A stretch of 64,000 nt of DNA, taken from positions 1 through 64,000 of the forward strand of contig WJLW01000075.1 of the NCBI GenBank assembly GCA_014728295.1, given 5' to 3'. Both the position numbers and the translations under genes were made by a program. This stretch comes from Chitinivibrionales bacterium (lineage in GTDB: Bacteria; Fibrobacterota; Chitinivibrionia; Chitinivibrionales; WJKA01). Below the pieces are notes generated by a model that made no database searches, had not been told where the DNA came from, and saw nothing but the letters and a program-made list of their open reading frames with translations. The stretch's first letter is position 1, and each line of letters begins with the position of its first letter. Shown here in pieces: positions 10,795 to 20,012 of this stretch.

Positions 10795-12047
10795 TATTCA
10801 TACCGTAATGATTCTGCCGGCAATATTCGTGACGCCTGCAAAGCAGGGTAAAGCGTGGCCACAAAACAAATCAGATTTGCCGCCAGATAAATGGCTATTA
10901 CGTCAAGAGCACGAATGAGTACGGGAAGTTTGTTGATAAAATATATGTCTCCGGGAAGTGATATCAATTTGAAATGATATTGCAAATAGCATAAAAGCAC
11001 ACCGGCCAAGGCGCCCAGAGTTGAGCCCAGAAAGCCGATCACCACACCGTTAAGCATAAAAATTTTCATGATAGAGCCGGTAGTTGCGCCCATGCTGATA
11101 AGAATGCCGATTTCTCTGCGCTTCTCCAGAATCATCATGATCAATGAACTGATAATATTGAAGGCGGCGATGATGATTATCAGCGATATGACAATAAATA
11201 TGACCAGCCGTTCAAGCTTCATCCATTTGAACAACGATTTATTCTGGCGCTTCCAATCGATGCCGGTAAAGGGATAGCCGCCAAGATGCGCCTTTACTTC
11301 CTGCAAAATGCGGTCGGCCTTGAAAAGGTCGGTTGTTTTTAGCTGTATACCCTCGACCCCCCTGGTATCGAACAGATTTTGGGCCGATTCAATGGAAATA
11401 TAGGCCAGATTATAGTCATATTCATACATCCCGGTTTCGAAAATGCCGGTGACCGTAAAGCGATTCATGCGCACGGCGGACATTGGATCCATTGCCTCGC
11501 CTGCATTGCCCAGAAAGCCAAGCACGACTTCGGCACCGGGACGTATGCCCAGCTTGTCGGCCATACTCACGCCCAGTATGATGCCGGGAAACGAACGTCC
11601 CTTTGTGGATTCAGCACTTTCAAGCTCCAGCTCACCCATAATGATGCAGTTGCCCAGATCGGTGACGGTCGCCTCGAGGCTGTCATCGATACCATTAATC
11701 AAAACGCCTTCGGTATTGCCTTGATCCGTTCCGGAGCTATATTCCAGGGCCCCTTTCCCACTGAGATACGGGGCGGCGCCGATCACCTGCGGGTGCTGCA
11801 TAATTTCGTTGCGCAGTGAATCGTAGTCCGAAAAGGGCTCGCGATAATACTGGTAAACTCTGGCATGCGCGAAAATACTGATTATGCGATCGCGTACCTC
11901 CTTCTCGAATCCGTTGGCGATCGAAAGTGCGATAACCAGCACGGTAGTTCCCAGAAAGACGCCAAATGCCGAAAAGTAAGCGATCAGCGAGATAAAGCCG
12001 ATCTTGCGTTTACCCCTGAGATACCTGAGGGCGACAAAAAATTCCAT
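10794..12047 (-). CDS. lolC: LolC/LolE-type lipoprotein-releasing permease
   Basis: A 417-residue inner-membrane permease of the LolC/LolE family. It has one N-terminal helix (about 20-45, within FSAFGVFLGTTVLVIALSI), a large periplasmic domain of about 210 residues, then three C-terminal helices including IFMLNGVVIGFLGSTLGALAG (FtsX-like fold). The N-terminal phrase FVALRYLRGKRK and the NGFE that follows are typical of the family. Only one such permease gene is present, so the transporter would be a LolC/E homodimer (often called LolF) with two LolD subunits. That is inference from gene count. It starts 28 bp after lysS and is joined end to start with lolD. Confidence 0.92.
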   Translation of the reverse strand: MEFFVALRYLRGKRKIGFISLIAYFSAFGVFLGTTVLVIALSIANGFEKEVRDRIISIFAHARVYQYYREPFSDYDSLRNEIMQHPQVIGAAPYLSGKGALEYSSGTDQGNTEGVLINGIDDSLEATVTDLGNCIIMGELELESAESTKGRSFPGIILGVSMADKLGIRPGAEVVLGFLGNAGEAMDPMSAVRMNRFTVTGIFETGMYEYDYNLAYISIESAQNLFDTRGVEGIQLKTTDLFKADRILQEVKAHLGGYPFTGIDWKRQNKSLFKWMKLERLVIFIVISLIIIIAAFNIISSLIMMILEKRREIGILISMGATTGSIMKIFMLNGVVIGFLGSTLGALAGVLLCYLQYHFKLISLPGDIYFINKLPVLIRALDVIAIYLAANLICFVATLYPALQASRILPAESLRYE

Positions 12048-12075
12048 GCAGTTTCTTTATGCTCGAGGTGTAAAA

Positions 12076-13548
12076 CTATTCCGGTTTCATGAGCGGGAAC
12101 AGCACCACATCACGCAAGGTATGCGCATTAGTCAAAAGTGCGACAATACGATCCACGCCCATTCCCCACCCCGACATGGGCGGCATGCCGAATTCCATGC
12201 ACGTGACAAAGTCATGATCGACCTCCATTGCTTCGGTGTCCCCGGCAGCCCGGGCCCGGGCCTGCTCTTCGAAGCGCTGGGCCTGATCGACCGGATCAAT
12301 CAGCTCGGAATAGGCATTGATCACCTCCCAGCCGTTTACCACCAGTTGGAAGCGGTCGACAACCTGCGGATTGTCGTCATTCTTACGGGCAAGCGGTGAA
12401 AGATCCAGCGGATGGTGAGTGATGAAAACGGGATTTATAAGCGCCGGGCGTGATACCTTTTTGTAAAGCAGATCGATAAGCGTTCCCCTGCCGGCTTTCG
12501 TGATATCCACTTCATCTCCGAATCTGATCTGCCTGGCCTGAATTGCATCCAGCAGCGTATCCCGAGTTGAGTACGCATCGATGTCGATGCCACAATCTTT
12601 TTCTATAAGCCGGCGAAACGAGAGCCTCGGCCATTCGCCGTCGAAGGAGATCTTCGCGCCGTTATATTCAAGTTCAAGCGAACCATTTACCTCCGCAAGC
12701 ACGTGTTTTAGAAGCTTTTCGGTAAAGTTCATATTGTCAACATAATTCCAATAGGCGCAATAATACTCCAGTAGAGTAAAATCGGGTAAATGTGATGAAT
12801 CCACTCCCTCGTTGCGAAACGACCGGGCAAATTCGAAGACGCGTTCAAACCCGCCGGCAACCGCCCTCTTCAGGTAGGTTTCGGGCGCGATGCGCAGATA
12901 CACGTCCATATCCATCATGTCATGATGCGTAACAAACGGATTGGCCAGAGCGCCGCTGGCTTTATTGGTCAAGATTGGCGTGTCAATCTCCGTGAAATCA
13001 TGCTGATTGAGAAACGACCGGATGGTAGTGATAATCTGTGTGCGTTTCTTGAAACGCTGCATTACCTCGGGGGTCATAATCAAATCGAGATACCGTCTGC
13101 GCAAGCGCAACTCATTGTCGGCGATGCCATGAAATTTTTCCGGCAGCGGCCGCAACGCTTTTGATAAAAATGTCCACTGCTTGATATTTATTGTTTTCTC
13201 GCCTGTTTTCGTAGTAATGATTTCTCCATCAATGCCGATAAAATCTCCAATATCTACCAGTTTTTTGATCGCTGCAAATGCATCACCAAGCTCATTTTTC
13301 TGCGCAGCAAACTGCATTTTGCCAGAAAAATCGAATACATGACCAAATGCAAGTTTCCCCAAAAAACGCAATCCGGTGACTCTTCCGCCAACACGTACCC
13401 CCGCGGTACCGTTTTCAAGCACAGAAGCGCCGGCCAGCGAATGAGTTCGCTCAAACCGCTCTGCATAGGCCGCGTGCCCCGACGCTTTAATCTGCTCAAT
13501 TTTATCGTACCGGACCTGCATTTGTTCGTTATGGTAAATATTGTGCAT
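12076..13548 (-). CDS. lysS: Lysyl-tRNA synthetase, class II
   Basis: Charges tRNA-Lys with lysine. The 490-residue length is standard for class II LysRS. An N-terminal OB-fold anticodon-binding domain spans about 55-150 (VGGRVTGLRFLGKLAFGHV). Class II motif 2 is seen in FEFARSFRNEGVDSSHLPDFT and motif 3 in GWGMGVDRIVALLT near the C-terminus. The KxSRPALINPVFITHHP segment is characteristic of LysRS. It is the first gene of the minus-strand run that continues into lolC and the mcs/clp/tam/bam genes. The start at 13548 has no strong ribosome-binding site, and an ATG nine codons inside is an alternative. Confidence 0.96.
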   Translation of the reverse strand: MHNIYHNEQMQVRYDKIEQIKASGHAAYAERFERTHSLAGASVLENGTAGVRVGGRVTGLRFLGKLAFGHVFDFSGKMQFAAQKNELGDAFAAIKKLVDIGDFIGIDGEIITTKTGEKTINIKQWTFLSKALRPLPEKFHGIADNELRLRRRYLDLIMTPEVMQRFKKRTQIITTIRSFLNQHDFTEIDTPILTNKASGALANPFVTHHDMMDMDVYLRIAPETYLKRAVAGGFERVFEFARSFRNEGVDSSHLPDFTLLEYYCAYWNYVDNMNFTEKLLKHVLAEVNGSLELEYNGAKISFDGEWPRLSFRRLIEKDCGIDIDAYSTRDTLLDAIQARQIRFGDEVDITKAGRGTLIDLLYKKVSRPALINPVFITHHPLDLSPLARKNDDNPQVVDRFQLVVNGWEVINAYSELIDPVDQAQRFEEQARARAAGDTEAMEVDHDFVTCMEFGMPPMSGWGMGVDRIVALLTNAHTLRDVVLFPLMKPE

Positions 13549-13725
13549 AAAATGCTGCCGTATATCTTTCCTGAAACATGGTTGCCGGGACTACACAAAC
13601 TACTGAAAATACTTCATGCAAGAGCTGAATCCAACGAAACGGCACATCTGCGCTTTCCGACTAGTCAAGTTGGTTCTTTGCAGCCGTCCTATACCGCCTG
13701 TTCACAAATAGTATTTTAATGCAGT

Positions 13726-14250
13726 ATGTTTGAAGATATCAGCGGCTCGCCGGGCGGGAATCGTTACCAGAATCCACAATGGCGCAAAGCCTATGAAGAA
13801 ACGCAGATAGTGCGAAAACCTCTGACCGGTATTGTCTCCGGCTATCACGAATTACCCTATATTCTGGTTGCTCCCGAAGAGGAAAATGCGCATTTTGCCA
13901 CTGAAATAAGCGGGAAAATCAGTGCGTCGCCCAAATTTGTGATCAGTCCCGACACGCTTGGAGAAACCTTCGGCGATGTATTTGATGCGGAAACATTCGA
14001 CGAAAACATTGAAGGGCGCCTTTTCACCTTTGCCTATGGTAATCGAAAGAACTTGAAAATACACAGTGACTATCTTACTATATCAAATGTGGATGCCAAA
14101 CCGCAGGAGCATATCAAGTCTGTGGAAGATAAGCTTATGTCGCAGGAGGATATTTCAACCGCTTTGATTTTTGGCCCCGTTTTCAAGTTGTATCCTATTT
14201 CGCTGGATCGATTTCTCAACGAGATAATCGACAGAGAGTTCAGGTTTTAA
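13726..14250 (+). CDS. Uncharacterised protein (174 aa)
   Basis: I do not recognise this protein. It is 174 residues, soluble-looking, acidic, with no signal peptide or membrane segment. It begins MFEDISGSPGGNRYQNPQWRK and has a middle stretch of alternating beta-like segments (ELPYILVAPEEENAH, PKFVISPDTLGETFGDVF) and ends in a segment (ALIFGPVFKLYPISLDRFLNEI) that looks like a folded C-terminal helix. It is transcribed away from lysS across a 177-bp gap and is followed 17 bp later by a small basic protein gene and then a membrane protein gene, likely one transcript. No ribosome-binding site is obvious. Coding is supported by its length, codon pattern and the absence of a competing frame. Confidence 0.7.
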   Translation: MFEDISGSPGGNRYQNPQWRKAYEETQIVRKPLTGIVSGYHELPYILVAPEEENAHFATEISGKISASPKFVISPDTLGETFGDVFDAETFDENIEGRLFTFAYGNRKNLKIHSDYLTISNVDAKPQEHIKSVEDKLMSQEDISTALIFGPVFKLYPISLDRFLNEIIDREFRF

Positions 14251-14267
14251 ACCACGGTTGCCTCATC

Positions 14268-14480
14268 ATGTACGAGAATCCTCAATATCTTACCCCCGAC
14301 GGATATCGGCGTTCAAAAAAAAATCCGCTGCGCACAAAGCAGGAAAAAAAACTGGCTGAAAAGAAACTGGCAGTAAAAAAAAGGGCGGTTAGTTCGTCCT
14401 CCATCCACCCGAAGAGCCGGCTTTCCGACGAAGCAGCAGCTAAAATCGCAGCAGCACTGAAAATTATGCTGAAATCCTAA
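14268..14480 (+). CDS. Small basic uncharacterised protein (70 aa)
   Basis: A 70-residue lysine-rich protein, not recognised. The N-terminal half carries a run of basic residues (KKNPLRTKQEKKLAEKKLA) likely to be helical. The C-terminal 25 residues (SRLSDEAAAKIAAALKIML) look like an amphipathic helix. The basic charge would allow nucleic-acid or ribosome binding, but nothing shows that directly. It sits between two other unknown genes with gaps of 17 and 33 bp in the same direction. The reading frame could be chance in an A-rich stretch, hence the modest confidence. Confidence 0.5.
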   Translation: MYENPQYLTPDGYRRSKKNPLRTKQEKKLAEKKLAVKKRAVSSSSIHPKSRLSDEAAAKIAAALKIMLKS

Positions 14481-14513
14481 ACCCACCCGATCCATATCAA
14501 AGAGAGACCGACA

Positions 14514-14963
14514 ATGTGGATATTCAATTTTTATCGCCTCTATTGCTCACTTGCAGCAGGATTGCTTTATTATTTCTTCATTCAGCGGTCATGGTGGCAG
14601 GCGCTTTTAATTCTCATCGCAGCCCGTGCGGGCTGGTTCGGCATTTCGTGGTACATCAAGAAAGTCGCCACCGATCGTGCGTTCAACAAGTATATCGGCG
14701 AATTTAAGGAAAAATACGGCCCATACGGTATCCGCATGGCAAATAAAGCCGAAAACAATCGACGCATAAAAGAGAGCCTTGCAGAAATATTTGTTGCGGA
14801 TATGCAAAAGCTGAAAAAAAACGTTGAGCAGCTTGACGTAATGGATACGCTCTTTAACGCGGGGATGCGACCGGAAGGAGATGAATACCTGCTGCACGAT
14901 CTCAAATTGAAATACGGCAAAGAACGCCTTGCCAAAGCGGGCATCGAACTGCAAAAAGATTAG
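14514..14963 (+). CDS. Uncharacterised membrane-anchored protein (149 aa)
   Basis: A 149-residue protein with two closely spaced hydrophobic segments at residues about 10-22 and 25-45 (SLAAGLLYYFFIQ and LLILIAARAGWFGISWYI). These are followed by a charged cytoplasmic-type tail of about 100 residues (KKVATDRAFNKYIGEFKEKYG, IKESLAEIFVADMQKLKKNVEQL), probably helical and partly coiled-coil. Function unknown. It is last in the three-gene plus-strand group beginning at 13726. Its stop is 126 bp from the stop of the convergent HD-GYP gene. An ATG with a weak purine-rich leader (AGAGAGACC) supports the start. Confidence 0.7.
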   Translation: MWIFNFYRLYCSLAAGLLYYFFIQRSWWQALLILIAARAGWFGISWYIKKVATDRAFNKYIGEFKEKYGPYGIRMANKAENNRRIKESLAEIFVADMQKLKKNVEQLDVMDTLFNAGMRPEGDEYLLHDLKLKYGKERLAKAGIELQKD

Positions 14964-15089
14964 CTCTGCTTATACTCCAGGGCAAATGCATAGGTCGAGT
15001 CAACAAAAGTAATCTCTGCGGCGTGCAAAAGCCCGTTGATCAGGCCGCTCATAAATGCGGCACGCTAAATCAAGCGGAATTGCAGCGGG

Positions 15090-17066
15090 TCAGTTACCAT
15101 TCAACCATCCTTTGCGTCTGGCAACTTTAAAAAATGCATCGATAACGGCGGGATCAAACTGACTTCCCCGGCACTTGCGAAGCCGTCGAAATGCTTCCTG
15201 CTTGCCCAGGCTGGCACGATAGGGTCGATTGGAGGTCATTGCCTCGAAAGCGTCGGCAACGTGCAGAACGCGTGCGCCCAGCGGAATCTGATCTCCCTGA
15301 AGCTGCTCGGGATAGCCGCTGCCGTCAAAATGCTCATGGTGATACAGGATAAGCTCATACAAATCTCGCAGAAACGGGACATCTTTGACAATATTGGCCC
15401 CCAGCGTTGAGTGCGTTTTCATTACACCGTGGAATTCGTCATACGTCAACGCACCCGGCTTGTTGAGAATGCTGCCCGGAATCCCGATTTTGCCGATATC
15501 ATGCAGCAATCCTCCGTCACGTACCACTTCAATAAGCGCAGGATCCATCTGCAGTTCTTTGGAGATATCTTCGGCAATCTGCATGACATTTTCGGAATGT
15601 CCGTGCGTATAGGTATCTTTGGCGTCAACAGCTATCGCCAGAGCTTTAATCGTGCGAATATAATTTTCTTTCATATCACGGTATAATTTTGCATTGGTCA
15701 ATGCTATGCAGGTCTGATTGACAATGCTGTGCAGCAACGATTGTTTCTCCTGGCTATCGTGGAATGCTGCTCTCGCTGCAATGAACAAAATGCCGTAACA
15801 CTGATTATTATCGGTTAATTCGGTAGCCAGCGAATACGGAAGTGGTACATCAATCTCTGCGCCGGCCTGCAGCGTGCCGGTCATCCGCCTCAGGGTACAA
15901 CGCTTTCGAGCCGGGCGTACGCCCGAACGGGCAAAATATTCCTGCTGGATTTTGCGTTGAAGCGTATCGAGTCCCGCTTCCGTCAGGGTGCCGGCGGCCC
16001 AGTACGTAAGCGCAAATGCGCGCTTTTTAAGTGCAAAAAAGCCGACAAAATCGATTCCTATATGCTCTTGCAGTGTGGTAATCATGTAGCGCAGAATGTG
16101 CTCACTGTCCACCAGTCCCATAAGCTTTTCGGAATAGTTGCTGATAAGCGATAATTCACCGAGCTTCTGATTGATGGAAGTGTATAAATTGGCGTTGTTT
16201 ATGGCAATCCCGGCCTGCGCAGCCAGCACGTCAATAATATTGAGATGTACCCGCGCAAACGAGTCACGTCTCGCGCTGCGGTTTAAACTGACCAGACCAA
16301 TCACCCGGTCGTCAACTTTTAGCGGCACGCATATCGAAGAGCCGATATCTTTTCGATCCAGAACATGGCGCAGGGGCTCCGGAACCTTGCCGTCGGCTAT
16401 CAGCAGCGCCTTCTCGCCGGCAAACACATATTTGGAAATCGGCCATTCGGCCTCGTCGGCAACCGATGACCGGCGCTTGGGCGGTGCAATCCCCTGCTGG
16501 TTGACGATGACCAGCTCATGCTCAGCACGATCCAGCAATTGAATTGAACCGCTGTCGGCATCGGAAACGTTAAGACAACACGAAAGCGTGACTTCAAGCA
16601 ATTGTTCAAGATCATGCGTATTGCTGAGCTTACCGGTAATCTCGTGCAAAGACGCCAGCTCGGACAAGAGCGCATTCTCGCGAACCAGTGCGGTGGTTTC
16701 CAGGGCCTGTAGTATTTTTTTATAGAGCAGCTCAAACTGGACGGGCTTAACAAAAAAGTCAAATGCTCCGTTTTTGATGGCTTTGATGGCCGTATCCATA
16801 TCCGGATGCGCCGTGATTATTATTACCGGAGTACTGTAATCACGTTCTCTGATAGAATCAAGAATTTCCATACCCCCCAGCCCCGGCATGCACACGTCAA
16901 CAACGGCAACAGCAGGATGTAAATCCTCAAACAGCTCAAGCGCCTGCCTGCCGTCGTAGGCGGATGCCGTCTGCAGACCTTTGGTTTCCAGAAACTGGCA
17001 GATAACCTTTGCCAGAGCCTGGTCATCGTCGGCTACGAGAATACAGTGATTTTCAAATGTGCGCAT
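15090..17066 (-). CDS. Response regulator with GAF domains and HD-GYP phosphodiesterase
   Basis: A 658-residue signalling enzyme. The receiver domain is at about 1-120 (ILVADDDQALAK; phospho-acceptor Asp in VAVVDVCMPG; KPVQFE). GAF-like sensory domains follow at about 145-290 and 310-455. The HD-GYP domain occupies the C-terminal 190 residues, with the metal-binding HDIGK and the diagnostic HHEHFDGSGYP, plus DAFEAMTSNRPYR. HD-GYP enzymes hydrolyse cyclic di-GMP, so phosphorylation and a GAF ligand would control c-di-GMP level. c-di-GMP commonly governs pili and exopolysaccharide, both encoded later in this window, but a link here is inference. No cognate kinase is adjacent; the nearest hybrid kinase is at 20013-22130. 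Confidence 0.92.
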   Translation of the reverse strand: MRTFENHCILVADDDQALAKVICQFLETKGLQTASAYDGRQALELFEDLHPAVAVVDVCMPGLGGMEILDSIRERDYSTPVIIITAHPDMDTAIKAIKNGAFDFFVKPVQFELLYKKILQALETTALVRENALLSELASLHEITGKLSNTHDLEQLLEVTLSCCLNVSDADSGSIQLLDRAEHELVIVNQQGIAPPKRRSSVADEAEWPISKYVFAGEKALLIADGKVPEPLRHVLDRKDIGSSICVPLKVDDRVIGLVSLNRSARRDSFARVHLNIIDVLAAQAGIAINNANLYTSINQKLGELSLISNYSEKLMGLVDSEHILRYMITTLQEHIGIDFVGFFALKKRAFALTYWAAGTLTEAGLDTLQRKIQQEYFARSGVRPARKRCTLRRMTGTLQAGAEIDVPLPYSLATELTDNNQCYGILFIAARAAFHDSQEKQSLLHSIVNQTCIALTNAKLYRDMKENYIRTIKALAIAVDAKDTYTHGHSENVMQIAEDISKELQMDPALIEVVRDGGLLHDIGKIGIPGSILNKPGALTYDEFHGVMKTHSTLGANIVKDVPFLRDLYELILYHHEHFDGSGYPEQLQGDQIPLGARVLHVADAFEAMTSNRPYRASLGKQEAFRRLRKCRGSQFDPAVIDAFFKVARRKGWLNGN

Positions 17067-17252
17067 GGAAATACGCTAACCCCTGTCGGGTTGGCTCCCT
17101 TTCCGATGGGTGAATAATGCAGGACTGACAGCACGAGTTGCAGGCTCTGCAAAAATGGGCTGTAATTGCATAGCTAGCTCTAAATATAATAAAACTTGTG
17201 CAATTATGCGGATAATTAACCACGCATGAGGTATGGCGCGCCGAAAGAAAGT

Positions 17253-18299
17253 CTACCAGCCATACCCAATGCTGAGCTGGTAAGTTCCGGCCAATTCGTG
17301 ATAAAGGTAGGCAAAGTTCATTGAAAAATGCTGATCAAACAGGTTTAGCCCTGCGCCGAATGTTACCGGATTAATCCGCGACGTACCGATGCGCACGGCA
17401 ACAATGTTGCGGATCAGGTACTCTCCTCCAAGATTGCCCCGAATGAGAAACTTCACAGGATCTTCGGAGGCCTTGGTCCATGATGGCATGGATAGTGATG
17501 TGTACTCGTCGCTTTTCGTAACCGTATTGTTGCCCGAATTGGCAGCGATATCAAGGGTCGTGTAGTGCAGTTGCAGCCTGCCGTACAAATAGTCGACATC
17601 CGATGCCCACCCCATTGAGAAGCGGAGCTGAGGATATGCCAGATCCACATAACCCGGCTGCCAGCGCAGATAGTTGGTTGTAAGATTGTTTACTTGAAAT
17701 CCGATTCGGAATCCAAGTGGTACGAGATGCAGTACCGTCGATCCATCCACTCCAATACCGTATCCGATCGGACCTTCCAAATTGCGCCGCATGCTATTCA
17801 ATGCCGCCCCGACGCCCAGATGCAGATTGCGGGTGATCTGAAAATTGTAGCCAAATCCGACTCTGAAAAGCAATTCAGATGCAGAAAACTGTTTGTCCCG
17901 GCCGACTATGGGAGCTCCCCCCGGCAAGGTATCCCAGCCGCGGTTATCGGAAATACCGGGCACATACAAGTAATTGAACGAGGCGGAAACGCCCATGTTT
18001 TTGCTCACTGGTGCAGCGAATGAAAGCAGCGAAGTGGAGAAAGTATTCTCATAAAATCCTGCATAGGCAAGCTCCACCACCTGGCGTTCAAGACCCGGCA
18101 AGACAGCGGGATTGCCCTGAGCCGTTCCGTCAGCGGCAAACAGGATATCAGACCTGGCCATAGCCGAAGATTGCGGCAAAGCAAAAATATCGCGGTTGGC
18201 GTTGGAATAATAAGCATCGCCCAATTCATCGTAGCTTTGTCCGGCAACCTGCCACATGAAAATCCCGGCCAGACATAAGGTAACACGCGTTTTTTTCAA
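17253..18299 (-). CDS. PorV/PorQ-like outer-membrane protein
   Basis: A 348-residue exported protein with a signal peptide (residues about 1-21, KKTRVTLCLAGIFMWQVAG). Beta-strand-rich sequence follows with repeated phrases such as ELAYAGFYENTFSTSLLSFAAP, FRVGFGYNFQITRNLHLGVGAAL and MNFAYLYHELAGTYQLSIGYGW. This matches the PorV/PorQ (UPF0164) family of outer-membrane barrels, common in FCB-group bacteria, where PorV serves the type IX secretion system. No other secretion-system gene is here, so the specific role is open. The start is a TTG at 18299 with GGGAG seven bases upstream; no nearer ATG keeps the signal peptide. The stop is 186 bp upstream of the HD-GYP gene. Confidence 0.7.
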   Translation of the reverse strand: MKKTRVTLCLAGIFMWQVAGQSYDELGDAYYSNANRDIFALPQSSAMARSDILFAADGTAQGNPAVLPGLERQVVELAYAGFYENTFSTSLLSFAAPVSKNMGVSASFNYLYVPGISDNRGWDTLPGGAPIVGRDKQFSASELLFRVGFGYNFQITRNLHLGVGAALNSMRRNLEGPIGYGIGVDGSTVLHLVPLGFRIGFQVNNLTTNYLRWQPGYVDLAYPQLRFSMGWASDVDYLYGRLQLHYTTLDIAANSGNNTVTKSDEYTSLSMPSWTKASEDPVKFLIRGNLGGEYLIRNIVAVRIGTSRINPVTFGAGLNLFDQHFSMNFAYLYHELAGTYQLSIGYGW

Positions 18300-18527
18300 G
18301 CTATTGCTCCCTGATTAGCGCATCAGCGCTACATTTTTAGCCGCAAAGAACGTGCACTTCAAAAAATTACGGTCATTACGGGCGCAAATTGTATTTTTAA
18401 CCTAATATAAACCATTTTGTGTTATCCTGCATCAAGTATAAATATCTGCAAACAAAGCCGACGGGCGCACTGTATAGTTCGGGATAAATACAATAAGTGA
18501 CCTGTCGATACGTGCAAAGGAACAAAT

Positions 18528-20012
18528 TTGCTGCACGCTTACAAATCGCTGTTTGTGCTCAAAGCGGCCATGGCAGCAATCGCAGTACTCTTCAAGCTGA
18601 CAAGCGTACGGGCAGACAACGATACGCTTATTCCCCTCGATACTTCCTGCCTTAAATTTGAGATGCCTGAACAGGGCCGTCTTATTACTTCCGATCAATG
18701 CACCGTTTCACTTGCCGCCTGCGGGAAAATCCGCAATGTTGAGATACGGGCAGCTTACCGTACGAATGCAGCAGACTCGATGCATTCACGTGTATTGAGC
18801 AAGCTGAGCATCAGGCCTTTTATCATTGTGTGGCCGGTGGATTCTTTGCAGCGGCAGTTATATTCCGGCGCCCAACTCAGTGCAACAGGCACGACTGCCG
18901 GCGGGCTCAAAGTAAGGGCTATTCGAGAGGGCATATTCATTTCTCCTCACCGGTTTGATCGACGTAAATTGCAGGTTCCCTATGCATTGGGCATGCTAGA
19001 TGATATAAAGGATCAGGCAGTCACCATGCAAACAGCCGACCGCATGCTGGCAGCGAAATTCGGGCACTATTGGAACGCAAACGGATTGCATATCCGCGTA
19101 ACCGTGAAATCGTCATCATTCGAGAGGACGCTTCCGGATGACATAAAGGATCGTATCGGAGCGTTGATAATGCTGGACACCGCCACCACGCGCGAGCCCT
19201 ATCCAACCCAGAACCACGTTATCATCAAAGTGCCGGTATCAAAAAAAGCGGTGCAACTTTATCACAAACCCTCGTTTTTCCCGGACGGTAGTTTTGAGAT
19301 GATTCTGGACACGTTTGAGTATGCCCACGAATTCAAAGTGATCCCCCATGACTTTAAAGGTTTCATAATAGACCTGACCATTCCCGCCCACCTGCTGGGC
19401 AAGACGCCCCCGGACTCTCTCGGATGCAACATCGTGGTAAAAGCCTTCGACTCAAAGGATTCGCTGCGCACCCTCTCATGGGCCGGCGGCGCCAGCAGAG
19501 AAATATACAGCCCGTACCTCTGGCCGACACTGCACTTTGCAGAGCAACCGCTGTTTTCCAGAATCTGGTTTTTGTGGGCAAGCTCATTTGGAGCGGGGCT
19601 GATGCTCTCATTCATGCTGGGATTGATTATGCGGTTAAGCCGCCGCGCCAATTCGGTAACCCGCTTTGAGCAATCCGAAGGCGATCGCAAAGCAATTGAC
19701 GCGATCCTGCTGGCAATCGACAGCTCGCTTACCGACCAAAAGGCCTCACTACAATCAATAGCCGCGGAATTATCCTTCACTCCCGGCAAAATAAGCAAGC
19801 TGCTCAAGCGCTATACCGGCAAATCGTTCAAAGCATATCTCATGAACGCGCGCATTGAGGTAGCCAAAGAACGCCTGCGCTCTTCACATTCCAGCGAAGC
19901 GTTCATCGCCAAATCGTGCGGGTTCAAAGATGTCGGTGAAATGGAAAGGTTTTTCAAGAAGAACTGCAGCATCTCGCCCTACGCATTCCGCAAAGAGTTT
20001 CACATCAGCTAA
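18528..20012 (+). CDS. Membrane-spanning AraC-family one-component regulator
   Basis: A 494-residue protein with three parts. Residues 1-28 are a signal peptide or anchor. Residues about 29-345 are a predicted periplasmic region that includes a segment resembling a carbohydrate-binding/DOMON-like beta-sandwich (DDIKDQAVTMQTADRM, AKFGHYWNANGLHIRVTV, SFEMILDTFEYAHEFKV). A transmembrane helix lies at about 350-373 (IWFLWASSFGAGLMLSFMLGL). The C-terminal 100 residues form an AraC-type double helix-turn-helix (SIAAELSFTPGKISKLLKRYTG, IAKSCGFKDVGEMERFFKK, ISPYAFRKEF). The protein could sense a periplasmic ligand and bind DNA directly. The start is TTG at 18528 with AAGGA eight bases upstream. It converges on the hybrid kinase gene with no bases between the two stops. 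Confidence 0.82.
   Translation: MLHAYKSLFVLKAAMAAIAVLFKLTSVRADNDTLIPLDTSCLKFEMPEQGRLITSDQCTVSLAACGKIRNVEIRAAYRTNAADSMHSRVLSKLSIRPFIIVWPVDSLQRQLYSGAQLSATGTTAGGLKVRAIREGIFISPHRFDRRKLQVPYALGMLDDIKDQAVTMQTADRMLAAKFGHYWNANGLHIRVTVKSSSFERTLPDDIKDRIGALIMLDTATTREPYPTQNHVIIKVPVSKKAVQLYHKPSFFPDGSFEMILDTFEYAHEFKVIPHDFKGFIIDLTIPAHLLGKTPPDSLGCNIVVKAFDSKDSLRTLSWAGGASREIYSPYLWPTLHFAEQPLFSRIWFLWASSFGAGLMLSFMLGLIMRLSRRANSVTRFEQSEGDRKAIDAILLAIDSSLTDQKASLQSIAAELSFTPGKISKLLKRYTGKSFKAYLMNARIEVAKERLRSSHSSEAFIAKSCGFKDVGEMERFFKKNCSISPYAFRKEFHIS

Noticed and set aside
14960-15052. A 30-codon minus-strand frame (SGLINGLLHAAEITFVDSTYA) just downstream of the HD-GYP gene.
   Set aside because: It reads like the tail of a folded domain, but it has no ribosome-binding site, a stop codon lies five codons upstream, and it overlaps the end of the convergent gene. 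At best it is a remnant; I could not identify a family.
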